From NCBI GenBank assembly GCA_945893145.1, contig CAMDDZ010000050.1, positions 1-40,449 of the forward strand: a stretch of 40,449 bases of DNA, in the 5' to 3' direction. The notes under the pieces are model-generated. The model was not told where the DNA came from and did not search any database. It saw only the letters and a program-made list of their open reading frames with translations. Position numbers and translations under genes: made by a program. Shown piece by piece: positions 16,236 to 24,907 of the stretch; position 1 is the first letter of the stretch; each line of letters opens with the position of its first letter. The DNA is from Rhodoplanes serenus. GTDB lineage: Bacteria > Pseudomonadota > Alphaproteobacteria > Rhizobiales > Xanthobacteraceae.

Positions 16236-17681
16236 TCAGGTTGCGCCGAGCAGGGCGGGCGGCCGCTTTGCGACCCATCGGGTTGCCTCGTCGTAGGCTT
16301 GGGCGAGTTGGAGCAAGGCCAATTCACTGTGGTTGGGTCCGACGATTTGCAGTCCCATCGGCAGGCCGCGGTCGTTGAAGCCCGCCGGCACCGCGAGCGC
16401 CGGGCACATCGCCATGGTGGCCGGGATCATCACCTCCATCCAGCGATGGTAGGTGTCCATGGTTTTGCCGGCGATTTCCTTGGGCCAATCGAGCGCGGCA
16501 TCGAACGGGAACACCTGGCCGGCCGGCAGGATGAAATAATCGTATTTCTCGAAGAACGTCCGCACCGCCTGATACCAGGCCGAGCGTGCCGCCGAAGCAT
16601 CGAACACCTCGAAGGCCGAAAGTGTCTTCCCGCTTTCGACCTCGAATTGCGCTTCGGGCTTCAGCAGGGCGCGCTTGGCCGGATCGTTGTAGTAGTCCTT
16701 GAGCTGCGTGCCGGCTTGCCAGGCGCGCAGCTTTCGCCAGGTCGGAAAGATGCGCTCGATCGGATAGTCGGGCCAGGTTTCCTCCACCGTGCAGCCCAGC
16801 GCCTCGAAGCTCTTGAGCGCGCTGCGGCACAGATCGAGCACGCCCGGCTCGAACGGGATCAGACCGCCGAAGTCGCCCGACCACGCGATACGCGCGCCTT
16901 TAAGGTCGCGCTTGAGTTGGCCGGCGAACTGCGCCGGGTCTTGCCGGTTCGACAACGGCAGGCGGGCGTCATAACCGGCCTGCACCGAAAGCAGCATGGC
17001 GAGATCGGTTACGTTGCGCGCCATCGGGCCCTGCACGCCCATCCAGGCGTAGAATACGTCGAGCCCTTGCGCCGGCACGCGCCCGTAGGACGTGCGGAAG
17101 CCGAACACGTTGTTCCACGCCGCCGGATTGCGCAGTGAACCGCCGTGGTCGCTGCCGTCGGCGACCGGCAGCATCTGCAGCGCCAATGCGACGCCGGCGC
17201 CGCCGCTGCTGCCGCCCGATGTCTTGCTCTGGTCGTAGGCATTCAGCGTGCGGCCGAACACATCGTTGTAGGTGTTGGAGCCGAGGCCGAACTCGGGCGT
17301 GTTGGTCTTGCCGATGATGATGGCGCCCGCGCGCCTGAGCCGGTCCACCATGATGGCGTCGGCCGTGGGCACAAAGTCCTTGAAGATGCGCGAGCCTTGG
17401 GTGGTGCGGATGCCCTTGGTGGCCGTGAGGTCCTTCACGGCGTGCGGAAAGCCGTGCATCCAGCCGTGGTATTGGCCGCGTGCGAGCTCCTCGTCGCGCG
17501 CTTTTGCGTCGCGAAGCAGGTCGTCGCGCTCGCGCAACGACACGATGGCGTTGACGCGCGGATTGAGGCGGCCGATGTGATCGAGATAGGCCGTCATCAC
17601 CTCGACGCAGGAAACCTGCTTCGACTTGATGGCACGCGACAGCGCGTTTGCGTCCATCGCCACGATGCTGGAATGGGCCAT
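16236..17681 (-). CDS. Amidase-signature family hydrolase
   Basis: The 481-residue enzyme hydrolyses carboxamides through a Ser-cisSer-Lys triad. Lys83 (HAVKDLTATKG), the cis-Ser in GGSSGGAG (158/159) and the nucleophile S182 (DHGGSLR) are all present. Length and motifs fit amidases of the GatA superfamily; with no gatB or gatC beside it, it is unlikely to be the tRNA amidotransferase. It starts 11 bp after the metC stop and is probably its second operon gene. The substrate is unknown. Confidence 0.88.
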   Translation of the reverse strand: MAHSSIVAMDANALSRAIKSKQVSCVEVMTAYLDHIGRLNPRVNAIVSLRERDDLLRDAKARDEELARGQYHGWMHGFPHAVKDLTATKGIRTTQGSRIFKDFVPTADAIMVDRLRRAGAIIIGKTNTPEFGLGSNTYNDVFGRTLNAYDQSKTSGGSSGGAGVALALQMLPVADGSDHGGSLRNPAAWNNVFGFRTSYGRVPAQGLDVFYAWMGVQGPMARNVTDLAMLLSVQAGYDARLPLSNRQDPAQFAGQLKRDLKGARIAWSGDFGGLIPFEPGVLDLCRSALKSFEALGCTVEETWPDYPIERIFPTWRKLRAWQAGTQLKDYYNDPAKRALLKPEAQFEVESGKTLSAFEVFDASAARSAWYQAVRTFFEKYDYFILPAGQVFPFDAALDWPKEIAGKTMDTYHRWMEVMIPATMAMCPALAVPAGFNDRGLPMGLQIVGPNHSELALLQLAQAYDEATRWVAKRPPALLGAT

Positions 17682-17692
17682 TGGCTTTGACG

Positions 17693-18901
17693 TTATTGAG
17701 TGGCGGCAAGCGCCGCGAAGCCGCGTTCCAGATCGGCGATCAGGTCGCGTACATCCTCAAGTCCGATATGCAGCCGGATGGACGGCCCGCCGGGCGCCCA
17801 TTTAGTCGCGCTGCGATAGTCCTTGAGGTCGAACGGGATCGCGAGGCTCTCGTAGCCGCCCCAAGAGGCGCCCATGCCGTAAAGCGTCAGCGCGTTAAGG
17901 AACGCGAACACCGCCTTCTCCGGCACCGGCTTGAGCACCATCGCAAACAGGCCGCAGGCGCCGGTGAAATCGCGCTTCCAGATCGCGTGGCCGGGATGGC
18001 TCGGCAGCGCCGGATGCAGCACGCGCAGCACTTCGGGCCGCTCTTCCAGCCAGCGCGCAACGGTCAATCCCGACTGGTGGTGCCGGGCGAGCCGCACTCC
18101 CATGGTGCGCAAGCCTCGCAAGCCGAGATTCATATCGTCAGGCCCGACGCACAGCCCGAGCGAGAACCCAGTATCGCGGACGCGCGGCCAAGCCGCCGCG
18201 CTGCATGAAATCGTGCCCAGCATCAGGTCAGAATGGCCACCGATGTATTTGGTGCCGGACTGGATCGACAGATCGACGCCCTTTTCGAGCGCGCGGAAGT
18301 AAAGCGGGGTCGCCCAGGTGTTGTCCATCAGCACGAGCGCATCGCGTTTGTGAGCCGCTTCCGCGATCGCCGGAATATCCTGCATCTCGAACGACAGCGA
18401 GCCCGGCGCTTCGGTGAACACCGCCCGCGTGTTCGGCTGGAACAGGCTCGCGATACCGCCGCCGATCTGCGGATCGAAATAGGTGGTGGTGACGCCGTAG
18501 CGTGCCAGGACGGAATCGCAGAGCTTCCGGGTCGGGCCATAGCAATTGTCGGTGACCAGCACGTGGTCGCCAGCGCGCAGCACAGCAAGCAGTCCGGTCG
18601 AGATGGCGGACAGGCCCGAAGGCAGCAAAGCCACGCCGGCACAGGCCGGGCCTTCGATTTCGGCGATGGCCTTCGACAAAGCCTCAGAGGTGGGTGTGCC
18701 GCGGCGGCCATAGAAATACTGCCCGCGGCGGCCGACGAAGTCCTCCGCGGTGCGATAGAGCAGGGTGGAGGCGTGATAGACCGGCGTGTTGACGTAGCCG
18801 TGATGGGCGTGCGGATTGCGGCCGCCGATGGTCAGTTTGGTGTCTGGCTGTAATTCCGCCTGTTTGCCCAGCTTGTTGGCGTCGGTTTCTGCCTTGCTCA
18901 T
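17693..18901 (-). CDS. metC: Cystathionine beta-lyase
   Basis: The 402-residue PLP enzyme cleaves cystathionine to homocysteine, pyruvate and ammonia in methionine synthesis. The PLP-binding Lys218 lies in SIQSGTKYIGGHSD. Substrate-loop residues YFYGRRGTPT and the phosphate-binding LLPSGLSAI are present, and the length is normal for the Cys/Met metabolism PLP family. I chose the ATG at 18901 (GAGG upstream); the open frame runs much further upstream but would overlap the divergent aap leader. It is divergent from aapJ with a 166-bp shared control region, an arrangement I recall from rhizobia. Confidence 0.92.
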   Translation of the reverse strand: MSKAETDANKLGKQAELQPDTKLTIGGRNPHAHHGYVNTPVYHASTLLYRTAEDFVGRRGQYFYGRRGTPTSEALSKAIAEIEGPACAGVALLPSGLSAISTGLLAVLRAGDHVLVTDNCYGPTRKLCDSVLARYGVTTTYFDPQIGGGIASLFQPNTRAVFTEAPGSLSFEMQDIPAIAEAAHKRDALVLMDNTWATPLYFRALEKGVDLSIQSGTKYIGGHSDLMLGTISCSAAAWPRVRDTGFSLGLCVGPDDMNLGLRGLRTMGVRLARHHQSGLTVARWLEERPEVLRVLHPALPSHPGHAIWKRDFTGACGLFAMVLKPVPEKAVFAFLNALTLYGMGASWGGYESLAIPFDLKDYRSATKWAPGGPSIRLHIGLEDVRDLIADLERGFAALAATQ

Positions 18902-18958
18902 CGCAATATCCTCGCGGCCGCAAGCATTTACGGCGTCAACCGGTGTTGCCGCAACCCC

Positions 18959-18987
18959 TTGACCTGCTACGGTGGCCGTTCTGAGAT
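18959..18987 (+). promoter_or_regulatory. Possible promoter of the aap operon
   Basis: TTGACC (18959-18964) is followed after 17 bases by TGAGAT (18982-18987). The -35 is close to consensus and the -10 poor. The position in the metC-aapJ divergent region, 80 bp before aapJ, is suitable. Confidence 0.28.
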
Positions 18988-19067
18988 GGCCCACAGAGGG
19001 GATCTGGGACCACGGACACCTGCGTTCGACGCCGGCGGCCGCGGTTATTTTCTGGGAGATTTCACGC

Positions 19068-20087
19068 ATGAAACGCGTTGTCATCCGCATCGCTCTGGCG
19101 GCGGTTCTGGGCATTGCTGCCGTGTCGGCGGCATCGGCCCAAACGCTCAACACCATCAAGCAGCGCGGCGTACTCAACTGTGGATCGAACGGCTCGCTGG
19201 CCGGCTTCGGTTTGCCGGATGCGCAAGGCCGCTGGACCGGCCTCGACGTCGATTTCTGCCGCGCGCTCGCGGCCGCGATCTTCAACGATCCGAACAAGGT
19301 CAAATTCATTCCGCTCACCGCGCAGCAACGCTTCACCGCGCTGCAATCCGGCGACGTCGATGTGCTGGCGCGCAACACCACCTGGACGTCGTCGCGCGAC
19401 ACCTCGCTCGGCCTCAACTTCGTCGGCGTCAATTACTACGACGGCCAAGGCTTCATGGTGCGCAAGTCGCTGAAGATCAACTCGGCGCTCGAGCTCAATG
19501 AAGCTTCGGTCTGCGTGCAGCAGGGCACCACCACCGAGCTCAACCTTGCGGACTATTTCCGCGCCAACAAGATGAAGCTCAAGACCGTGAACTTCGCGAC
19601 CTCCGACGAGGCCGTGAAGGCCTACGACTCCGGCCGTTGCGACGCCTACACCACTGACGCGTCTGGTCTTGCCGGCGAGCGGTTGCGGCTCGCCAACGCC
19701 AACGACCACATCATCCTGCCGGAGATCATTTCCAAAGAGCCCCTCGGGCCTGTGGTCCGCCACGGTGACGACCAATGGCTCGACGTCGTGAAGTGGGTGC
19801 ACTTCGCCATGATCAATGCCGAGGAGCTCGGCGTTAACAAGGGCAACGTCGATGACCAGCTCAAGTCCGCCGATCCGGACGTCCGGCGTCTGCTTGGCAC
19901 CGAGGGCAAGCACGGCGAGGCGCTCGGGCTCACCAACGACTGGGCCTTTCGCGTCATCAAGCATGTCGGAAACTACGGCGAAATATTCGAGCGCAACGTG
20001 GGTCAGGGCTCGCCGTTGAAAATCAGCCGCGGTCTCAACGCGCTCTGGAACAAGGGCGGCTTGCAATTCGCCCCGCCGATCCGCTGA
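19068..20087 (+). CDS. aapJ: General L-amino acid ABC transporter, periplasmic binding protein
   Basis: The 339-residue receptor has a Sec signal peptide (about 1-24, cleavage after ASA). The family-3 solute-binding fold starts TIKQRGVLNCGSNGSLAGF and contains GLDVDFCRALAAAIF. Length and the whole operon order identify it as AapJ of the broad-specificity L-amino acid permease. The start at 19068 has GGGAG upstream; the frame is open 32 codons further without a start site. It is first in aapJ-Q-M-P, with a hairpin after its stop that would favour higher output of the receptor than of the membrane components. Confidence 0.94.
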   Translation: MKRVVIRIALAAVLGIAAVSAASAQTLNTIKQRGVLNCGSNGSLAGFGLPDAQGRWTGLDVDFCRALAAAIFNDPNKVKFIPLTAQQRFTALQSGDVDVLARNTTWTSSRDTSLGLNFVGVNYYDGQGFMVRKSLKINSALELNEASVCVQQGTTTELNLADYFRANKMKLKTVNFATSDEAVKAYDSGRCDAYTTDASGLAGERLRLANANDHIILPEIISKEPLGPVVRHGDDQWLDVVKWVHFAMINAEELGVNKGNVDDQLKSADPDVRRLLGTEGKHGEALGLTNDWAFRVIKHVGNYGEIFERNVGQGSPLKISRGLNALWNKGGLQFAPPIR

Positions 20088-20112
20088 CGGCCCGGAGCTG
20101 GCCATGAACTCT

Positions 20113-20140
20113 GCCGAAGTCGGAATGTTTCGACTTCGGC
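20113..20140 (+). promoter_or_regulatory. Intercistronic hairpin between aapJ and aapQ
   Basis: GCCGAAGTCG and CGACTTCGGC form a perfect 10-bp stem with an 8-base loop (GAATGTTT) in the 66-bp gap. There is no U-tract, so partial termination or protection of the aapJ 3' end from decay is more likely than full termination. Confidence 0.7.
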
Positions 20141-20153
20141 GAGGGCCGGCCTC

Positions 20154-21338
20154 ATGAGTGCGACCGAGACCACGGCCAAGCCCCAGGTCCCGCTGATCTA
20201 CAATCCCAAGGTCCGCGGCATCGCCTACCAGGTGCTGCTGTGCGGGCTGATTGCGTTCCTGGCTTGGGGCGCGATCAGCAACGCGATCGACAATCTCTCG
20301 CGCGCCAAGGTCGCCTCCGGCTTCGATTTCTGGGACACCACCGCGGGCTTCGACATCAGCCAGACGCTGATCGCCTATACCAACACGTCGAGCTACGGCC
20401 GCGCCTTCTGGGTGGGCCTGCTCAACACGCTGCTGGTGGCCAGTCTCGGCATCGTGTTCGCCACCATTCTGGGCTTCACCATCGGCATCGCGCGGCTGTC
20501 GAAGAACTGGCTGGTGGCGCACATGGCTGCCGGCTACGTCGAGACGATCCGCAACATACCGCTCCTGCTGCAACTGCTGTTTTGGTACAACGCGGTGCTC
20601 AAAGCGCTGCCGGAACTGCGCGACAGCCTCGTGCTATGGGGGGGCGTCTTTCTCAACAATCGCGGCCTGTTCCTGCCGCATCCGGTGTTCAAGGCCGGCG
20701 CCAGCGCCGCGCTGATTGCGCTTGTGCTTGGCCTTGTCGCGGCGTTCGCATTCCGGTTCTGGGCCAGGCAGCGGCAGATGCGCACCGGCCAGCCGGCGCC
20801 GGTGCTATGGGTCGCGCTGTTTTTCGTTGTCCTGTTGCCGCTTGCGGTGTTTGCGCTATCGGGCTTTCCGGTCGAATTCGACTATCCGCAAAAGGGCCGC
20901 TTCAACATCGGCGGCGGGATGGAGATTCTGCCCGAGTTCGTCGCGCTGCTGTTCGGGCTGGTGATCTACACGGCGGCCTTTATCGCCGAGGTGGTGCGGG
21001 CCGGCATTCTCGCCGTCGCCAAAGGACAGACCGAGGCAGCCTATTCGCTCGGCCTGCGGTCGGGGCCGACCTTGCGGCTCGTGGTCATTCCGCAGGCGAT
21101 GCGCGTGATCCTACCCCCGCTCACCAGCCAATATCTCAACCTCACCAAGAACTCCACGCTCGCAGTCGCGGTCGGTTATCCCGATCTGGTGCAAATCTTT
21201 GCTGGCACCGTGCTGAACCAGACCGGCCAGGCCGTCGAGGTGATCGCCGTCACCATGGCGGTTTATCTCACCATCAGTCTCATCACCTCGGGGCTGATGA
21301 ACCTCTACAACAGTCGCACAGCGCTGGTGGAGCGTTGA
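20154..21338 (+). CDS. aapQ: General L-amino acid ABC transporter, permease
   Basis: The 394-residue inner-membrane protein has about eight hydrophobic segments. It carries the ABC-permease EAA loop AEVVRAGILAVAKGQTEAA, which contacts the ATPase. Its long N-terminal part and large periplasmic loop (about 110-230) separate Aap-type permeases from the shorter His/Gln-type permeases. It would form the heteromeric channel with AapM. Two bases after its stop an ATG opens a very short reading frame that leads into aapM. Confidence 0.94.
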   Translation: MSATETTAKPQVPLIYNPKVRGIAYQVLLCGLIAFLAWGAISNAIDNLSRAKVASGFDFWDTTAGFDISQTLIAYTNTSSYGRAFWVGLLNTLLVASLGIVFATILGFTIGIARLSKNWLVAHMAAGYVETIRNIPLLLQLLFWYNAVLKALPELRDSLVLWGGVFLNNRGLFLPHPVFKAGASAALIALVLGLVAAFAFRFWARQRQMRTGQPAPVLWVALFFVVLLPLAVFALSGFPVEFDYPQKGRFNIGGGMEILPEFVALLFGLVIYTAAFIAEVVRAGILAVAKGQTEAAYSLGLRSGPTLRLVVIPQAMRVILPPLTSQYLNLTKNSTLAVAVGYPDLVQIFAGTVLNQTGQAVEVIAVTMAVYLTISLITSGLMNLYNSRTALVER

Positions 21339-21340
21339 GC

Positions 21341-21400
21341 ATGTTCGCCAACCGCATCGAGCGGCTCGCGGACCCGCTCACGCCCGGAGCGCGCGCATGA
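21341..21400 (+). CDS. Possible 19-residue leader peptide before aapM
   Basis: An ATG two bases after the aapQ stop opens MFANRIERLADPLTPGARA. Its TGA overlaps the aapM start codon (ATGA). The frame would let ribosomes finishing aapQ reach aapM, which has no good ribosome-binding site of its own. It may be a coupling device rather than a functional peptide. Confidence 0.25.
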   Translation: MFANRIERLADPLTPGARA

Positions 21401-22575
21401 GCGATATGGCGACCACCACTGACACCCGGCTGATGGCAGGCCCTCCGAGCTTCGTTCAAACCCGGCCGCTCGATCCATTGCCGCCGCCGATGAAGGATTC
21501 CGGTGCGATCGGCTGGGTGCGGCAAAACCTGTTTTCCAGCCCGCTCAACATCGCGCTGACGCTCGTTTGCGCCTTGCTGATCGCATGGGTCGTGCCACCG
21601 ATCATCAAATTCATGCTGATCGATGCCGTGTGGGACGGCGCGAGCCGCGCAGATTGCGTGGTGCAGCCGGACCGGCCGCAGGTCGGCGCCTGCTGGGCGT
21701 TTGTGATCGACCGCATCGGGTTCTTCACCTACGGCTTCTACCCGATCGACCAGCGCTGGCGTGTCGATGTGTTCTTCGCGTTGCTGGCGTTTGGCGTCGG
21801 CTGGATGGCGTGGCTCGATGCGCCGCGCCGCGATCTCGGCGTGATCTATTTCTTCATCGTCATGCCGGTGCTGTCGGTCATCCTGTTGCTGGGCCTCCCT
21901 GCGATCAGGCTGCCCAGCGTCAGCACCGAGCAATGGGGCGGCGTGCTCGTGACCATCGTGGTCGCGACAGTCGGCATCGTGGCGTCGCTGCCACTCGGCA
22001 TATTGCTCGCGCTCGGCCGCCGCTCGGAAATGCCGGCGGTGCGGATGTTCTCGATCATTTTCATCGAATTTGTGCGCGGCGTGCCGCTGATCACGGTGCT
22101 GTTCATGGCAAGCGTGATGCTGCCGCTGTTCGTGCCGGACGCCTGGTCGCCGGACAAGCTGCTGCGCGCTCTCATCGGCGTCGCGCTATTCTCCGCGGCC
22201 TATATGGCGGAGGTGGTGCGTGCAGGGCTGCAGGCGATCCCCAAGGGCCAGTACGAGGCCGCGATGGCCCTCGGGCTTGGCTATTGGCGCATGATGATCC
22301 TGATCGTGCTGCCGCAGGCGCTAAAGATCACCATCCCGAACATCGTCAACAATACGATCGGCCTGTTCAAGGACACCACGCTGGTTTTCATCGTTGGCAT
22401 CTTCGACTTCCTGAAATCCATCGAGGTTGGCCGCATCGATCCGAACTGGGCAACGCCGGTAACCAGCACGACCGGCTATGCGTTCGCGGCGGTGTTCTAT
22501 TTCATCTTCTGTTATTCGATGTCGCGCTATGCGCGTTATGTCGAGTTTCGCGTTGCGGCGGGCGACCGGCGTTGA
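21397..22575 (+). CDS. aapM: General L-amino acid ABC transporter, permease
   Basis: The 392-residue inner-membrane partner of AapQ has a cytosolic N-terminal stretch of about 45 residues, then about eight hydrophobic segments. The EAA loop is AEVVRAGLQAIPKGQYEAA. A Cys pair in the first periplasmic loop (DCV ... GACWAF) may form a disulfide. aapP begins 8 bp after its stop. The start at 21397 overlaps the end of the short upstream frame. Confidence 0.94.
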   Translation: MSDMATTTDTRLMAGPPSFVQTRPLDPLPPPMKDSGAIGWVRQNLFSSPLNIALTLVCALLIAWVVPPIIKFMLIDAVWDGASRADCVVQPDRPQVGACWAFVIDRIGFFTYGFYPIDQRWRVDVFFALLAFGVGWMAWLDAPRRDLGVIYFFIVMPVLSVILLLGLPAIRLPSVSTEQWGGVLVTIVVATVGIVASLPLGILLALGRRSEMPAVRMFSIIFIEFVRGVPLITVLFMASVMLPLFVPDAWSPDKLLRALIGVALFSAAYMAEVVRAGLQAIPKGQYEAAMALGLGYWRMMILIVLPQALKITIPNIVNNTIGLFKDTTLVFIVGIFDFLKSIEVGRIDPNWATPVTSTTGYAFAAVFYFIFCYSMSRYARYVEFRVAAGDRR

Positions 22576-22583
22576 GGGACGAC

Positions 22584-23366
22584 ATGGATCAGCAAGCGCC
22601 CAAACCTGAGTTGAAGCCTGCGCCGCTCCGGACCGGCGTCGCCGTCGATATGGTCGGCGTGCACAAGTGGTTCGGCGAATTCCACGTCTTGCGCGACATC
22701 AACCTGCGCGTCACCCGCGGCGAGCGCATCGTGATCTGCGGGCCGTCTGGCTCCGGCAAGTCGACCATGATCCGCTGCATCAACCGGCTGGAGGAGCATC
22801 AGCAGGGCAAGATCGTGGTCGATGGGGTGGAGTTGACCAACGACCTCAAGCGCATCGACGAGGTGCGCCGCGAGGTCGGTATGGTGTTCCAGCATTTCAA
22901 CCTGTTCCCGCACCTGACCGTGCTGGAAAACCTGACGCTGGCGCCGATCTGGGTCCGCAAGATGTCGAAGCGGCAGGCCGAGGAGGTCGCGCTGCATTAC
23001 CTCAAGCGCGTCAAGATTCCTGAGCAGGCCGGCAAATATCCCGGTCAACTCTCCGGTGGCCAGCAGCAGCGCGTCGCGATCGCGCGTGCTCTCTGCATGA
23101 GCCCCAAGATCATGCTGTTCGACGAGCCGACCTCGGCGCTCGATCCGGAGATGGTCAAGGAGGTGCTCGACACCATGGTCCATCTCGCCGATGACGGCAT
23201 GACGATGCTGTGCGTCACCCATGAGATGGGCTTTGCCCGGCAGGTGGCGAACCGTATCGTGTTCATGGATGCGGGCCAGATCGTCGAAGTGAATGCGCCC
23301 GAGCCGTTCTTTGCCAATCCGCAGCACGAGCGGACCAAGCTGTTTCTCAGCCAGATTTTGCATTGA
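22584..23366 (+). CDS. aapP: General L-amino acid ABC transporter, ATP-binding protein
   Basis: The 260-residue ATPase powers AapQM. It has Walker A GPSGSGKST, a Q-loop (VFQHFNLFPH), signature LSGGQQQR, Walker B IMLFDEPTSALD and H-loop VTHEMGFA. The start at 22584 has GAGGGAC upstream. It is followed after 10 bp by a Bug-type receptor that is not part of known Aap systems. Confidence 0.95.
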   Translation: MDQQAPKPELKPAPLRTGVAVDMVGVHKWFGEFHVLRDINLRVTRGERIVICGPSGSGKSTMIRCINRLEEHQQGKIVVDGVELTNDLKRIDEVRREVGMVFQHFNLFPHLTVLENLTLAPIWVRKMSKRQAEEVALHYLKRVKIPEQAGKYPGQLSGGQQQRVAIARALCMSPKIMLFDEPTSALDPEMVKEVLDTMVHLADDGMTMLCVTHEMGFARQVANRIVFMDAGQIVEVNAPEPFFANPQHERTKLFLSQILH

Positions 23367-23376
23367 GGGGAATGCG

Positions 23377-24330
23377 ATGAAGTGCTGCCGGCCGATGCTG
23401 CTCGCCGCTGCGGTTCTTGCCGGCATGGTGTCCGGTGCCGCGGCGCAAACCTATCCGTCCCGGCCGGTCACGATGGTGGTGCCGTTTCCGCCGGGCGGTA
23501 ACACCGACTTGATGGCGCGGGCGCTGCAAACCGAACTGTCCAAGGCGCTCGGCCAGTCGGTCATCATCAGCAACAAGGGCGGCGCTGCCGGAACCATCGG
23601 CATTCTCGATCTCGCGCGGGCCGAACCGGACGGCTACACGATGGCACTGACGCCGAACAATCCGATCACCGCACAGCCGCACATGCAGCAGCAGCTGCGC
23701 TACGGCATGGATACGTTCCGCTACATCTGCCTCACGTATTACACGCCCTATGTGCTGATTGCGGGCCCGCAGGCGCCGTTCAAGACGTTTGGTGAGTTTG
23801 TCGCCTTCGCCAAAGCGAAGCCGGAGAATGTTGTCTATGGCCACCCGGGCGTGGCGGGCCAGCCTCATCTCGTGATGCTCGCGGTGCTCAAGGCGATCGG
23901 TGCCGATGGCCTGGGCGTGCCGTTTCAGGGCGCAGGACCGATGTCGCATGCGCTGCTGGGCGGCACCATCATGGCGATTACCGAGAGCCCGGCGGTGGCC
24001 AAGGCCAGCAACCTGCCGATCCTGGCGGCGCTGTCTGACGAACGCATCGCGGGCCTGCCCGACGTGCCGACCATGAAGGAGTTGGGCTATCCGGCGGTCG
24101 GCTTTAGCGCGGGCGGGCTGATCGTTCCGGCCAAAACGCCGGATGGCGCGGTCGCGGTCCTGGAGAAGGCCTGCGCCACGGCGGCTGCCGCGCCCGAATA
24201 CAGAACGATCACTGAGCGCCTTGGCGCCGAGCCGCGCTATTTGCCGGGCGCCGCGTTCCGCGCGATGTTTGAGCAGGATTCGGTCGCGAGCGCAGATGCG
24301 ATCAAGCGGGCAGGGCTCGGCAACCGCTAA
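23377..24330 (+). CDS. Bug/TctC-family periplasmic solute receptor
   Basis: The 317-residue protein has a signal peptide (about 1-23, cleavage after AAA) and the Bug opening YPSRPVTMVVPFPPGGNTD. It also has the LARAEPDGYT segment and the Venus-flytrap plan. Such receptors normally bind carboxylates or amides and feed TctAB membrane proteins, but no tctA or tctB is present in the window. The start at 23377 follows GAGGGG, 10 bp after aapP, so it is probably co-transcribed with the aap genes. The ligand is unknown. Confidence 0.9.
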   Translation: MKCCRPMLLAAAVLAGMVSGAAAQTYPSRPVTMVVPFPPGGNTDLMARALQTELSKALGQSVIISNKGGAAGTIGILDLARAEPDGYTMALTPNNPITAQPHMQQQLRYGMDTFRYICLTYYTPYVLIAGPQAPFKTFGEFVAFAKAKPENVVYGHPGVAGQPHLVMLAVLKAIGADGLGVPFQGAGPMSHALLGGTIMAITESPAVAKASNLPILAALSDERIAGLPDVPTMKELGYPAVGFSAGGLIVPAKTPDGAVAVLEKACATAAAAPEYRTITERLGAEPRYLPGAAFRAMFEQDSVASADAIKRAGLGNR

Positions 24331-24414
24331 AGGTGGCGGCTCACATTTCTGTGAGGTTGAAACCGATTCCGTGAGCGGCCCCGTACTCGTGGTGGCAACA
24401 CAATGGAGCCCGCC

Positions 24415-24816
24415 ATGAGCAATTCTAACGTCACCCTGGTTCAGAGCCTCTACGCCGCTTTTCTGAAGGGCGAGGTCGATACGATCGTCGCCGCGCTCGC
24501 GCCCAACGTCGACTGGCAGACTGTGGGCCGCAGCAAGGACTTTCCGCCGTTCGGCCCGCGCAAGGGCAGGGAGGCGGTGCAGGACTTCTTCCGGCTGGTC
24601 GCCGAGAACGAGGAGTTTGCCGAATTCACGCCGCGCGAGTTCTTCGGCGTTGACGACAGGGTGTTCGCGCTCGGCAATTACGCCGGCAAGGTCAAGAAGA
24701 GCGGCCGGCCATTCGCGTCAGAGTGGGTCCACGTCTTCACGGTCCGCGACGGCAAGGTAACGCGCTTCCGCGAGCACACCGACACGGCGCAATTTGCAGA
24801 GGCCTACGCGGCTTGA
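24415..24816 (+). CDS. NTF2-like (SnoaL-type) small protein
   Basis: The 133-residue protein fits the cone-shaped NTF2-like fold: an N-terminal helix (NVTLVQSLYAAFLKGEVDTI), then WQTVGR, a helical FFRLVAENEEF and curved beta strands ending VTRFREHTDTAQFAEAYA. Members range from isomerases and dehydratases to binding proteins. H and D residues in the pocket (REHTDT) are seen, but no specific activity can be assigned. I chose ATG 24415 (GGAG six bases upstream) over ATG 24403. Confidence 0.82.
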   Translation: MSNSNVTLVQSLYAAFLKGEVDTIVAALAPNVDWQTVGRSKDFPPFGPRKGREAVQDFFRLVAENEEFAEFTPREFFGVDDRVFALGNYAGKVKKSGRPFASEWVHVFTVRDGKVTRFREHTDTAQFAEAYAA

Positions 24817-24828
24817 GTGCTTGCTAAG

Positions 24829-24851
24829 CCAATGGCCTAGCAAGCCATTGG
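24829..24851. terminator. Hairpin downstream of the NTF2-like gene
   Basis: CCAATGGC and GCCATTGG form an 8-bp stem with a 7-base loop (CTAGCAA). No U-tract follows, so it may be a weak terminator or a repeat fragment. It lies between convergent genes. Confidence 0.4.
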
Positions 24852-24907
24852 GCCAATAGGCTACTGCGCGAGCCGGCCAATGCACTAGTGGCCGACGGCC
24901 TGCTCAC

